This document shows positions 10,067 to 19,321 of a stretch of 39,965 bases of DNA, piece after piece. Position 1 is the first letter of the stretch. Each line of letters begins with the position of its first letter. The notes under the pieces are model-generated. The model made no database searches. It was not told the origin of the DNA and was given only the letters and a program-made list of their open reading frames with translations. Position numbers and translations under genes: made by a program. Source of the stretch: Pinguiococcus pyrenoidosus (lineage: Eukaryota; Sar; Pinguiophyceae; Pinguiochrysidales; Pinguiochrysidaceae); assembly GCA_019677205.1 (NCBI GenBank), contig JAAMXY010004269.1, positions 1,285-41,249 of the forward strand, read 5' to 3'.

Positions 10067-10920
10067 CCTTGGCTTCCCAGCGCCACGTTCCGCACAAGAT
10101 CCTGGTGAGGAGCGCCACGAGCCTCTGCTTCTGCCGTGCTTTTCCGCCGAGCCCGGAGCGCCCGCTGATCTTTTGAGAGGATTTTTGCAAGAGATCAATA
10201 GATCAGCTGATGAAGTATGTACACGTTTTACAAGTAGTATCCAGGTAGGCCATACTGGGGTACCCTGGGGTCGACGGGGTGGGGACGATGCATTCCGTAC
10301 GTCACGGCAGAAACGCCGCGAAGAAGTGACGCGATTGGGACGCGTTTGAGTTGACAGGCCGGTGACGTCAGAAATCCGTCCACAATTCGTGCAAAATCAT
10401 TTCGGAATCAACCACGATCTGAACAACGGCAAAACCGGTGCATAGAGTTTTCCTGCAAAACAGAATCCCCGCCAAGTATGGAGCCAGCAGTGCCACCCGC
10501 TGAATGATTCTCAATGAAGGAACACCCCCACTCGATGCTCATTGGTCGCCATTGACCCAACTTCGCAGTCTCCCACCCCATTGGCTCCTATGCCCCCATG
10601 TCTCCACAGAATGCGGCAGGTGGGCCAATCGGAGCTTGGCAGACGCGTGGATGGCCTTCCGTCTGAAGCCACCGGCCAACTTCGCGTTCCGATTGCGGCG
10701 CCCGCAGAGAGCTCTCCGCTCGGAATTACAGAGGTCACGGAACGTCGCCATCGCCACGCCTGTTGAAGCTTCTCCTGCAGCGAGAGGCCTTGACGACGAA
10801 AGCGCCGCTTCGTCCTTCGCAGAGGCGAAGGTCCGCTGTTTCTCCGAGCCCCCTTGAAGGAGTTCGAACTGGCGTTGCGCCCGCCTTCCCTCCGGCCCCG
10901 CGCTTCAGAGCTTGGATACC
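10067..10920. promoter_or_regulatory. Divergent promoter region between UBA2 and the 199-aa protein
   Basis: This 854-nt region lies between two divergent start codons. It contains a perfect palindromic TGACGTCA (10363-10370), a TACGTCAC half-site (10298-10305), and four CCAAT/ATTGG motifs (near 10331, 10542, 10579 and 10624). A 117-codon ORF (10504-10857) overlaps the CCAAT cluster but has no recognisable features. Promoter function is inferred from position and motifs. Confidence 0.55.
10363..10370. promoter_or_regulatory. Palindromic bZIP/CRE-type site TGACGTCA
   Basis: An exact cAMP-response-element palindrome sits about 300 nt upstream of the UBA2 ATG. bZIP factors bind it; in photosynthetic stramenopiles, aureochromes (LOV-bZIP) recognise TGACGT. 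Chance occurrence cannot be excluded. Confidence 0.4.
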
Positions 10921-11520
10921 ATGGCCAGCGTGGTAGCGCAGCGATCGTCGTCGCAGACCGATTCGGTCGGGATGGACGTAAGGGACTGGCCTTCCTGGCA
11001 GGCGGTGGGCTCCTCGGCCTTCCCGAAGGCGACCGTCCAGTACTACAGCTGGAAGCCCAGGTTCTACTTCCTCCCCGGCGTCTTCCAACCCGTGATCAAG
11101 CTGGAGAAGGATGAGTTGGATTCGAGGGTGCCGCGCCATTGGCGGAAGGCTCTCCTCCCGGAGGCCAACCGCATCATCAACGATGCGATGAAGTCCGGAG
11201 CGGCCGTGCACAACGACCCCGCCGACATCCTCCGAGAGCACTGGCTCGATGACGCCAACGAGTATCTGGAGACCAGCGGCTTCCAGGTCCTAACCAAATC
11301 CTACAAGGTGCTCAACACCAACGGCACGCAGCGCACCTTCATCGAGATCCGGCTGCTCGAGACCAACAAGATACCGGAGGACCTGGCCACCATGCAGCTG
11401 ACCATGAGCAGTCGCTCGGGCAGGACAAACTCGCTGCACAGCAACGGGAGCTCGATCTGGAGCATGTCCAGCATGAGAAGCACAAGGTCCTTCCGATCCT
11501 TCCGCTCGAAAGGCAACTGA
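10921..11520 (+). CDS. Hypothetical 199-aa protein with Ser/Arg-rich tail
   Basis: I do not recognise this protein. The ATG at 10921 is the first in-frame Met; the frame is open slightly upstream without another. The N-terminal 20 residues are Ser-rich; the middle (about 20-150) looks globular, with aromatic YYSWKPRFYFLPG and a charged helical stretch (HWRKALLPEANRII); the tail is low complexity, rich in Ser, Arg, Met and Phe with repeated RSxRSFRSF-type units that could be phosphorylated. No signal peptide or membrane helix is evident. It has no introns, shares a divergent promoter region with UBA2 and converges on the racemase gene. Coding is supported by a sustained GC-rich ORF with non-shadow composition. 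Confidence 0.68.
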   Translation: MASVVAQRSSSQTDSVGMDVRDWPSWQAVGSSAFPKATVQYYSWKPRFYFLPGVFQPVIKLEKDELDSRVPRHWRKALLPEANRIINDAMKSGAAVHNDPADILREHWLDDANEYLETSGFQVLTKSYKVLNTNGTQRTFIEIRLLETNKIPEDLATMQLTMSSRSGRTNSLHSNGSSIWSMSSMRSTRSFRSFRSKGN

Positions 11521-11844
11521 AGCGCGACGGAGCCGAAGGAGCTGCGAAGCATTGGACACGACGAAGAGACCATGGAGCTTAAGCACCGTCGAGAGGCAAC
11601 GGACTTGTCGACGTCCCTCATGTCACCCCTCCGCGCAGCCAATAAGCGAGGCTGTGGCAAGAACGGATGGTGGAGTGCAGCGGACTCGCTTGCCATGGAG
11701 GTCCCCGCCACAGGAGATCGAGCGGCCGGAGGACACGGAGTGGGACGTGCCTGGGAAGAGGCCAAGAACAACGCTGGCACACCAGACACCAAGAGGAATC
11801 CATATCGTTTTCGTTTTCGTTTTCGTTTTCTTCGGACCTTCGTA
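11521..11844. other. Convergent 3' intergenic region with TTTTCG repeat
   Basis: This 324-nt gap separates the stops of the 199-aa protein (+) and the racemase (-). No gene is supported. It holds a TTTTCG tandem repeat (11806-11830) just beyond the racemase stop codon, probably within its 3' UTR. Confidence 0.6.
11806..11830 (+). repeat. (TTTTCG)n hexanucleotide repeat
   Basis: Four contiguous CGTTTT units occur about 15 nt downstream (minus strand) of the racemase stop. On the minus strand this reads as (CGAAAA)n. Confidence 0.85.
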
Positions 11845-12957
11845 TCACTGAAACAGGGCGGCGATCTTCCTCACATCCACGTTTCCACCACACAGGATGA
11901 CGCCCACATTCCTACAATCGGCAAACTGCTCGTCAAACGCGTCCGACAGCGCCGCCGCCACGCCGACCGCGGAGCTCGGCTCGATACACACCTTCAGGCG
12001 CCTCCACACTAACTCTGTATGTGCAACGATCTCCGCTTCGTTGACCGTGATGACCGCGTCCACGAGGTTCCGGACGACCGGCCAGGTATGCGACCCGAGC
12101 AGGGTCTTGAGCCCGTCCGCAATCGTCGAGGGCTGCCCCGGCAGATGATCCTGCATCTCGTCCGCTTGCTTCGACAGAAACGCGTCCTTGGCGTTCTCCG
12201 GCTCGGCCGCCACAACCTTGATGCTGGGCTTGATCGTCTTGGCTGCGATGGCCACCCCGCTGGTCAAGCCACCGCCCCCAATGGGCACGACAAGGCAGTC
12301 CAGCTGCGGAACTTGCTCCAGCAGTTCCAGCGCCAGCGTCCCTTGGCCCGCGATGACGTTCGCGTCGTTGCTCGGGTGCACAAAGTGCCCGCCCACCGCC
12401 GCGCGCACACGCTCAGCCTCGGCCGCGCGAGCCTCGTTGGTCGGCGCGCAGAACGTGATCTCGGCGCCGTATCCCCGGACCGCGGCGACCTTGACATCCG
12501 GCGCCGTCTCCGGCATGACAATGTGCGCGCGGCGGCCGGACAGCTTCGCCGCCAGTGCCAACGCCTGCGCGTGGTTGCCGCTACTATGGGTGACTAAAGT
12601 AACGCCCTCCGGAGACAAAAATGCGGCGTTGAGGGCGCCGCGGATCTTGAAGGATCCGGTGCGCTGGAAGGCCTCCGCCTTAAACCACAGCCGCCGCCGC
12701 CCCCGCGATAGAGCAGAAGCCTGCAACAGTCCATCCAAAAAGCGGCTCGTGAGCACCGGAGTCCGGTGGATCAACGGCCGCACGCGGCTCATCGCTTGTC
12801 GAATGCGCCGCAAAGTAACCGGGTAGCTCGGCGGCAGCGGCGGCGGCGGAAGCGCCTCTCGGCGTCGCCATCGCCGCCATCGCAGCCATACGGTGAGGTT
12901 GATGCCCAGGAACGCCAGCAGTGCGGCGGTCGCCGCGCGCTCCTTCCACATGCGCAT
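11845..12957 (-). CDS. SRR: Membrane-anchored serine racemase / threonine dehydratase-like PLP enzyme
   Basis: Fold-type II PLP enzyme interconverting L- and D-serine and/or deaminating serine or threonine. It is a single exon of 370 aa. Visible motifs are the PLP lysine in TGSFKIRGALNA (Lys about 104), the SSGNHAQALALAAK loop whose first serines match the serine-racemase catalytic Ser, the GGGGLTSG phosphate-binding loop, a metal-site AAEPENA segment and the C-terminal CGGN. There is no ACT regulatory domain, so it is not a biosynthetic IlvA. Unusually, residues about 7-25 form a hydrophobic helix (AATAALLAFLGINLTVWL) followed by a dense WRRWRRR cluster, as in a signal anchor, and then a Pro run. 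This suggests tethering to a membrane with the catalytic domain probably cytosolic. Racemase versus dehydratase activity cannot be settled from sequence. Confidence 0.88.
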   Translation of the reverse strand: MRMWKERAATAALLAFLGINLTVWLRWRRWRRREALPPPPLPPSYPVTLRRIRQAMSRVRPLIHRTPVLTSRFLDGLLQASALSRGRRRLWFKAEAFQRTGSFKIRGALNAAFLSPEGVTLVTHSSGNHAQALALAAKLSGRRAHIVMPETAPDVKVAAVRGYGAEITFCAPTNEARAAEAERVRAAVGGHFVHPSNDANVIAGQGTLALELLEQVPQLDCLVVPIGGGGLTSGVAIAAKTIKPSIKVVAAEPENAKDAFLSKQADEMQDHLPGQPSTIADGLKTLLGSHTWPVVRNLVDAVITVNEAEIVAHTELVWRRLKVCIEPSSAVGVAAALSDAFDEQFADCRNVGVILCGGNVDVRKIAALFQ

Positions 12958-13440
12958 CGCACCACGGTGGCAGCTTTCGGGAGAGCGCCGAAGTCGCCCT
13001 CTGGAGTTGTCAAAAGCGGCGGCGGCTGGCGGAATGCTGAAAACAAGAACCAGCTGGGGTGAACGGGTGAACGGGTGAACACAAACGCATGAATATCAAA
13101 TATTGAAAATCTGTTCCGGGTGTCACAAAGCATGTTCGCTGCGACGAATACAGATTTTGGATAAGCTATTTAGCATTGTTACTTCTTCCGGCATTTGACC
13201 AATGGCAGCTTGTTTCAAAGCATGAAAACAAGAACTTGAACAAGAGCTCCGGCTGTCCCACAAGGGAAGGATTGTTGGAACGCGCGATTGGAGAGGAAAA
13301 CATGTAAATTTTTGAAAGACTCGTATCATCCAATCATGGGGTCCAGCTCAGCATGTTGGAAAGTTGAAATGAAGTTGCCGTTCGGCTTAAATCCGGATAC
13401 GCCGCCTTCTCGCCGGCAGCTGCCACGCGCCTCTTTGATC
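12958..13440. promoter_or_regulatory. Divergent promoter region between racemase and dioxygenase
   Basis: This 483-nt spacer separates two divergent starts. It contains three 8-bp GGGTGAAC repeats (13057-13080), an AT-rich patch (about 13085-13175) and CCAAT/ATTGG motifs near 13199, 13284 and 13330. No ORF resembles a gene. Shared promoter activity is inferred from layout. Confidence 0.5.
13057..13080 (+). repeat. Three tandem copies of GGGTGAAC
   Basis: Three perfect 8-bp units lie about 100 nt upstream of the racemase ATG and 360 nt upstream of the dioxygenase ATG. Confidence 0.85.
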
Positions 13441-15144
13441 ATGGGACGCCACATCGCCGTGACCGGCCTGCTGGGCCTCTTGATGTGCGCAGATGCGTTC
13501 AGGATGCCGCCTCGGGCGGTCGGAAGGTACCCAGAGCCCCATGCCGTCGATATTCGCCAGTTGAGCTTCTTCCTTGCGCCCGGTGGCGCCAAGCATGCAG
13601 CTCAGATCCGTCCCTTGGAGCGTCACTTTGAGATGCCCAGAATCGCAGTGTGTCAGCGAGAGCTGGACAGAAGAGCCGAAAGGGGTGCAGCAAAGACCCC
13701 GAAGAACCCTTCCTGACCCAACGTCTGTCGTGCACCTCATCCACTTGGATGCTCAGAGCGGCTGGACTCCGCGCGGTGGCAAGCCCGGCGGCGCCAGCGG
13801 CGCCGACGTACACCAACGACAACGAGCTGCCGGAGTGCCCGCTGACGGAGTGGGGCCAGAATGACATCGATCTGGCCAAGGATCTGGAGGGAGCCAAGGC
13901 CACGCTGCCGCATCTCGTGGTCTGTCCCGCGGACGTCGCCGGCGACGCAGCCAAGGAGCTGGAGTGGCTGTCCCAAAATCGCGTGGAGATGAAGAAGCAG
14001 GTGCTGCAGGCGGGCGCCGTGCTTCTGCGGGGCTTCTCGGTCACCAAGGAGCCGGAGGGCTTCATGAAGGCTCATGCTGCGCTTGGCATGGAGCTCTGCC
14101 TGGACCCCCTGCATTCGGTGGCTGCTCGGGATAAGGTAAGGGTCAGGGCGGAACGGAGAAGCGAGCAGAGAGCGAGCCTCGACGAAACGCACGCACGCTC
14201 GCCACCCTGAATCACGGATCCCTAAACTTCGACAACTGGTGCAGGTGCCGGGCGATCTCAGCATCACCAACGGAGATGGAAACCAGGCGAAGAAGGGCGC
14301 AGGACCTGGCTTCACGCTGCCTGGACTCTACCAGGCGGTGAACAAGCAGTCGCGCTCGAAGTACTTTGTGGGCATGCACAACGAGATGGTGGGAAACCGC
14401 GCGAACCGCTACGCCGCTTTCGTGTGCTTCAAGCCGGCCGAGGTGGGCGGCGAGTTTCTCATGCTGGACACGAGGGAGATGGCGAAAGCCCTCGATAAGG
14501 ACTCCCTCGCCAAGCTGGATCAGCGGGGCGTCCGATTCGTCACGGCCGAGCTCCCTTTCTCCTTCGTAGATGGCCTGGGACCCTTGGGGGAGGCGCTCAA
14601 GGGACCGGCCAAGGTTCTGCTCGATGCCGCGCTGAAGATGAAGGTCGACTTCGACGTAGACAGCCTCTTCGAGAAGGATGACGAGGACAAGACCGTCTTC
14701 CGCGTCATCGCGGAGCCGCAGCCACCTGTGATCCGCAACCCGGAAACAAACGAACCCGTCTGGTGAGCTTGTCCCCACGCATGCGCGACGGCGCGCGGGG
14801 ATCGTTCGCTGACCCTTTCCTTCCTTTCCTGCTCCAGGTTCTGCAACATCCACTCGCACTCCAAGTACCTCCGGGACGAGCGGGAAAAGCGCGATGGAAA
14901 GCTCGGCGCGACCACCGGGGCCTCGAAGTTCAACAAGACGGACGTGCGCTACGGCGACATGGCTCTGGTGGAGAAGGAGATTCTCGACAAGGTCGATGAG
15001 GCCACAATGAAGTTGGTGCACAGAGTAAAGATGCAGCACGGAGACGTCGCGCTCCTCGACAACTACTCCTGCATGCATGGTCGCGACATTTTTGATGGCA
15101 CGCGAATGCACGGCGTGTCCTGGTTCAAGTCCTGGAATCCTTAA
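13441..15144 (+). CDS. Plastid-targeted TauD/TfdA-type Fe(II)/2-oxoglutarate dioxygenase, 4 exons
   Basis: A non-haem iron oxygenase that couples 2-oxoglutarate decarboxylation to hydroxylation of an unknown substrate. Exons 13441-13526, 13757-14135, 14245-14762 and 14838-15144 give 429 aa in frame. Residues 1-20 form a signal peptide ending ADAF, followed by a basic/Ala-rich stretch, i.e. bipartite plastid targeting. The core shows LQAGAVLLRGF, the HxE metal motif in GMHNEMV (His200, Glu202), the family pattern PAEVGGEFLMLDTREM, the distal His408 in NYSCMHGRDIFDGTR and the 2OG-binding Arg just after it. A charged segment of roughly 100 residues between the two halves looks like a lineage insertion or substrate lid. 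The first intron (230 nt) is the least certain splice; its acceptor CTCAG at 13752-13756 preserves phase. It is divergent from the racemase and converges with the aminotransferase. Confidence 0.85.
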
Positions 15145-15356
15145 AGTAGAAAGAAGGCCCGGGCAAGCTTCTGGACAGTCCACTAGGTTTAGGTTGCAAG
15201 ACGGGGGGGGTAAAGCCCATGCGGGTACCATAGGCGTAGAATCGCCGTTGCTATCAAAGCGCAGCAAGCACGTGCCACAACACACCCCGCTGTATTCAGA
15301 TGTCAGAACTACGAACGTTTCTTTGCCAACTCTTCACCAATGCGGCCAGTCCGCTC

Positions 15357-16910
15357 CTACTCCTGGTCGTCAAGAGCGTCCCCGAGTGCGGCGTCGAAGC
15401 GCTCCAAGGCTTCCTTGATGTCCTCTAGCGACGTGATGAGCGGGGGCACGAACCGCACCACCTTGGCCCCAGCGGGCACCAGCAGGAGACCCCGCTTGGT
15501 TGCCTTGTCGACCACCTTCGCCGCGGTTGGGACCGACTCCGCATCGGCGAGCTCCAATCCATCAATGAGCCCCCAGCCGCGCACATCCTTCACGACCCCC
15601 GGTCGGCGCTCCGCAATCTCGCGCAGTCCCTCGCGCAGCGCCTCGCCGCACTTGGACACGTTGTCCAGGAGTGCCCAGTTGTCGTTGCTCAGCGTCTTCG
15701 CCACGTGCAGCGCTGCCGCGCAAGCGAGGGGGTTGCCTCCGAAGGTGCTGGCGTGGTCTCCCGGCCCTAGCACGCCGGTCGCCTTGCCGCGAGCAAGCAT
15801 CGCGCCGATCGGCACGCCGCCTCCGAGTGCCTTCGCGCTGGTGAACACGTCCGGCTCCACGCCCGTCCACATGTGCCCCCAAAGCTTCCCGGTGCGGCCC
15901 ATTCCAGTCTGGACCTCATCACAGATCAGCAGAGCGTCGTCCTCGTCCGTCAGGTCCCTCGCAAGCTTCATGAACTCAGTATCCACGGGCCGAATGCCTC
16001 CCTCGCCCTGGAGGGGCTCGATCATGATGGCGGCAAGTCCTTCCTTGGAGCCGGCCGCGCGGGCTTCTCGAATCTCTTGGACCATGGCCTTCAGCTCGGC
16101 CATGTCGTTGTAGGTCACGTAGCGAAAGCCGGACACCAAAGGCCCAAAGTTCTCCTGGTACTTTGGCTGTCCCGTCGCGGTGATCGTCGCCATCGTGCGG
16201 CCGTGGAAGGATTGCTTCGCAGTGATGATGACAGGTTCTTCGATGCCCCTATTTCGCGCCGAGGCCCCAAGCTTCACGTCAGATCGGATACCCTTGGCAA
16301 TGCCATGGAATCCCATTCTCACCTGGTGACGGCGCGGCGGCGCGCCAGCTTAATGGCGCCTTCGTTGGCCTCAGCTCCACTGTTGCAGAAGAAAGCCTTC
16401 TCGGCGCAGCTCGTCTCCGTGAGCCAGCGGGCGAGCTGGGCCTGCTCCTTGATGTAGTACAGGTTGCTCACATGGTGCACCTTGAGCATCTGATCGTGCA
16501 CGGCCTTAGCCAGGCCCTCGTTGGAGTGGCCCAAGCAGCAAGTGCTGATTCCCGCCTGTTCCAGCTCCGTCAGTGAGACCCCTTCCCTTTCGCTCTCGTG
16601 AGACCGAGCTTACCGCAAAGTCCAGATACTCCTTGCCATTCACGTCAAAGAGGCGAATGCCCTCTCCTCGCTCCATGGCCAAAGAGAAGCGGGAATACGT
16701 GTTCATCACGTGGTCGTCATAGAGGCCCTTCACCTCATCGAAGCTCAGCTCCGGGTCCTCCACGGCAGTCACGCGCGTTGCCATGCGGCAAAGTGAAGCC
16801 TCCGCCCGCGCAAGCTTCCTAGGGCCCAGTCCCAACGCCTCTGCGAGGTTTGAGCCCGAAAGCAACAGCATCACAGCCAACATCGTGGGTGGCAATCCTC
16901 GCGCAGCCAT
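15357..16910 (-). CDS. argD: Acetylornithine aminotransferase (ArgD type), signal-bearing, 3 exons
   Basis: Class III PLP aminotransferase that transfers the amino group from glutamate to N-acetylglutamate semialdehyde in arginine/ornithine synthesis. Exons 16910-16614, 16555-16323 and 16248-15357 join to 473 aa over 58- and 74-nt introns. The joins rebuild EYLDFA-AGISTCCLGH and AVTR-GIEEPVIITAKQSFHGRT. Other motifs are VSNLYYIKEQ, FFCNSGAEANE, DEVQTGMGRTG, the PLP lysine (Lys316) in SAKALGGG and TFGGNPLACAAA. Wording is closest to cyanobacterial/plastid ArgD, not mitochondrial ornithine aminotransferase. The N-terminus has a hydrophobic core (MLAVMLLLSGSNLAEAL) followed by GLGPRKLARA, fitting a bipartite plastid presequence. 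The frame is open further upstream, but the ATG at 16910 puts the signal peptide at the start. Confidence 0.92.
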
Positions 16911-17438
16911 GGTATGTGCGTTTTCGGCGCGACAGAGCAGGAAGTTCGAGACGCAAAGTGCGCGGGATGCAAGCGACGCTTCTGTGGCGCTTTGAGGACC
17001 GAAGCTGTGCGGAAGTGGAGGCGCGCGCGGCCGAAGGCGCTGGTCCGCGAGCCTCGTCAGATGCCTTTGAAAGGCGGGGTTCTCTTTGGCAGCGACCAAT
17101 CTGCGAAATCCTGCCATGGCATGGGAAAATACGGGCGAAAGTGTCGGTTGGCGAATCAAGTGCCGCGAGCTTGGGATATGCAAGGCATTGCAATTGTAGG
17201 CGCCGCTTGATTGGAGAACAGCGAGAATGCTTTGGAATTACCACGATTAATTGGATACTACACTTATTTTTATTATTTTATTTACAGTGACGAGTTACAT
17301 TACGGATAAGTATGAGGCGATCAATTTTTTTAAACTTATTTCCCCTCTGTCCGCCATCGCTCCTGCGACGTCAGTCGCCCACTGCAGGCGTTACAGGTCG
17401 AGATCTCCCTCAACTTCGTAAGGCAGCTAGCAATCGCG
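16911..17438. promoter_or_regulatory. Divergent promoter region between aminotransferase and DUF3593-DUF2499 gene
   Basis: This 528-nt spacer separates two plastid-protein genes. It holds ATTGG motifs near 17207 and 17250 and an AT-rich, T-run stretch ending in TTTACAG (17260-17287) that resembles a 3' splice site, so a 5' UTR intron of the downstream gene is possible. No gene is supported. Confidence 0.5.
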
Positions 17439-19230
17439 ATGCGTTCCTGGGCTCTGTGCCTCTGCCTGCTGGCCGCCCCAGCTGGGGCCCTGGTCAGCCC
17501 CAAAGTACGCGCCAACAGGTATGTTCCACCTTGAAGGTCTCGCGATCCTTGGCTCTCGGACGCCAACGACGCCCTAGATTGCACAGCATTGGGCACAGAC
17601 GCGCTCCGGCAGCTCTGAGGATGGCCATCCCCGAGGCCATGGTCGAGGCGGCCACGTTCTTCCCCTTTGAGGAGAGCTCCAGCACCCTCCTGAGCTTCGC
17701 GGATCAGGCAGATAACATCGCTGGGCCGCTCTTCGCGGGCTCCCTGCTGCCGTACCTGGTGTTCCTGGGCTTCATCAATTACAAAGGCAACAAGGTGTCC
17801 GACCTGGCCAAGTTCGGCTACGCCTTCCTCCTGCTCTTCGTGGTCGGCACCATTCCGTCGGCGATCGTGGCCAAGAGCGTCTATGGGGTCAGTCTGGCCA
17901 ATGCAGATTGGCTGCACGGCTCTGCCGAGGCGCTGCTCACCATCACGAATCTTCTGCTGATCTTCGGACTGCGTGGAATGCTGCTTGGCGACGCACCGGA
18001 GGAGGGCCAGGCGGAGCGTCCGGTGGTTAAAGCTGCCAAGGGGGCCTCGCTCGCCTACGGAGCACTGGCCGTGGCGAGCTTCTTCCTTCTCAGTGGCGCT
18101 GGGAAAGGCCTGGGCCTTCCGGTGCTTGAAGCGCACACGCCGTTCTTGGGTGGTCTCGGGGACCTCGGCCAGGCGACGGTGGCAAGCTTTGGCTTGCCCC
18201 ATGTGGAGCCTGAGAACGCGCTCAGCGTGCCCACTTGGGCGATTCACTTCTCCTCTGTCATCGAGTATGTCGTAGCGATGCGCATGGTCTGGAGTCTGGC
18301 CGCGGTCACGGGCAATCCCACGTGGAAGGGTTTGACATGGGGCATGCTGCCGCTTCATGCGTCCGGGGTCGTCGCGTGCACCTACCACCTCTTCTACAAT
18401 GCGCCGGAGATCTCCTTCATGGTGCCTCTGCAGGCTGGTCTGACTCTGCTCGGGGACACGACTTGCGCCATCGCCGCGTATCGCATCGCCGCGTCAAATG
18501 GATGGACCCCCAGTGACCTGAACCCCTTTGGATCCAAAGATCAAGAGCCTCGGCCAGCCTTCACGCCGGACGCCGGTGCCGTGGCCATTGAGAAGGATTC
18601 GTTCACGTACGTTCCAGGATCGATTCCGGAGAAGGTCGTCAAGCTGGTGCTCTTCAGCCTGCTCGGAAGCTACTTCGTCAAGTATGCCAGCCTCGCCACA
18701 GACCTGCCGTTCACGCCATTCCCGCCGCTAGTGACGGCCGTGACCTTGGCGCCTCCCGCTTTCCTCGCGTGGCAGATTGCACAGAGCAGCCCAGACGTGT
18801 TCGCCAAGTCTGACGGCGAGGAGGGCGAGGAAGGCGAAGAGGGGAAGTCGGGATTCTCGATGACGAATGTCAAGAACTTGGGACTGGCCGGCACGCTGTC
18901 TTACTTCATCACGGAGTTGATCTTCTGGATCCTGGCCATCCCCGGAGCGGCGATCGGCTTCAACAAGGCCACCGGACATTGGCCTGATTTCTCGAGCAAC
19001 CAGGATCGCGTCGCAGTTCTTGGATACGTTTTTGCTGCATCTAACGTGGCCCGAGCGGCACTGCCGCTCCGACTTGGCGCAGCGGTTGCCATTGCTCCTT
19101 GGGTAGATAAGAACATCGTCAACAGGGGTACGCAAAGAACGTGAACATGACATGATCGCACGGATCGTGAGGTCTAATCGCACTCGCAACTGCTTCTTTA
19201 GGAAAAGACGAGGAGGATAAGGAGGAATAA
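17439..19230 (+). CDS. Plastid membrane protein with DUF3593 and DUF2499 (Ycf49-like) domains, 3 exons
   Basis: Role unknown; both domains occur in cyanobacteria and plastids. Exons 17439-17518, 17599-19127 and 19202-19230 give 545 aa. Exon 1 encodes a signal peptide (WALCLCLLAAPAGAL) in a different frame from the long ORF that continues upstream; the acceptor after GGGCACAG restores phase. Exon 3 adds a short acidic end (KDEEDKEE). Residues about 47-165 match DUF3593 (hydrophobic, FFPFEES start). Residues about 235-325 match DUF2499 (LSVPTWAIHFSSVIEY, GNPTWKGLTWGMLPL, CTYHLFYNAPE). The C-terminal third has a further hydrophobic block, an acidic EEGEEGEEG linker and more predicted membrane helices, which I cannot assign. 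Several transmembrane helices indicate a thylakoid or envelope protein. Confidence 0.82.
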
Positions 19231-19321
19231 GCGAGTGAAGCCGAGCAAGCGCAGTTGGTTAGATGCTCCCTGAGTGGAAGATCGTGCTGCACTCCTTATG
19301 AATCATGACTAGCATCTCTCA

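Noticed and set aside
10504-10857. 117-codon ORF with an ATG between UBA2 and the 199-aa protein
   Set aside because: Lies over the CCAAT cluster and lacks recognisable features; more likely promoter or leader.
16911-17183. Upstream extension of the acetylornithine aminotransferase frame
   Set aside because: It would bury the signal peptide about 90 residues inside the protein.
17312-17598. Upstream part of the long DUF3593-DUF2499 frame
   Set aside because: Lacks a targeting signal; a different frame from 17439 encodes a clear signal peptide and joins by a phase-2 intron.
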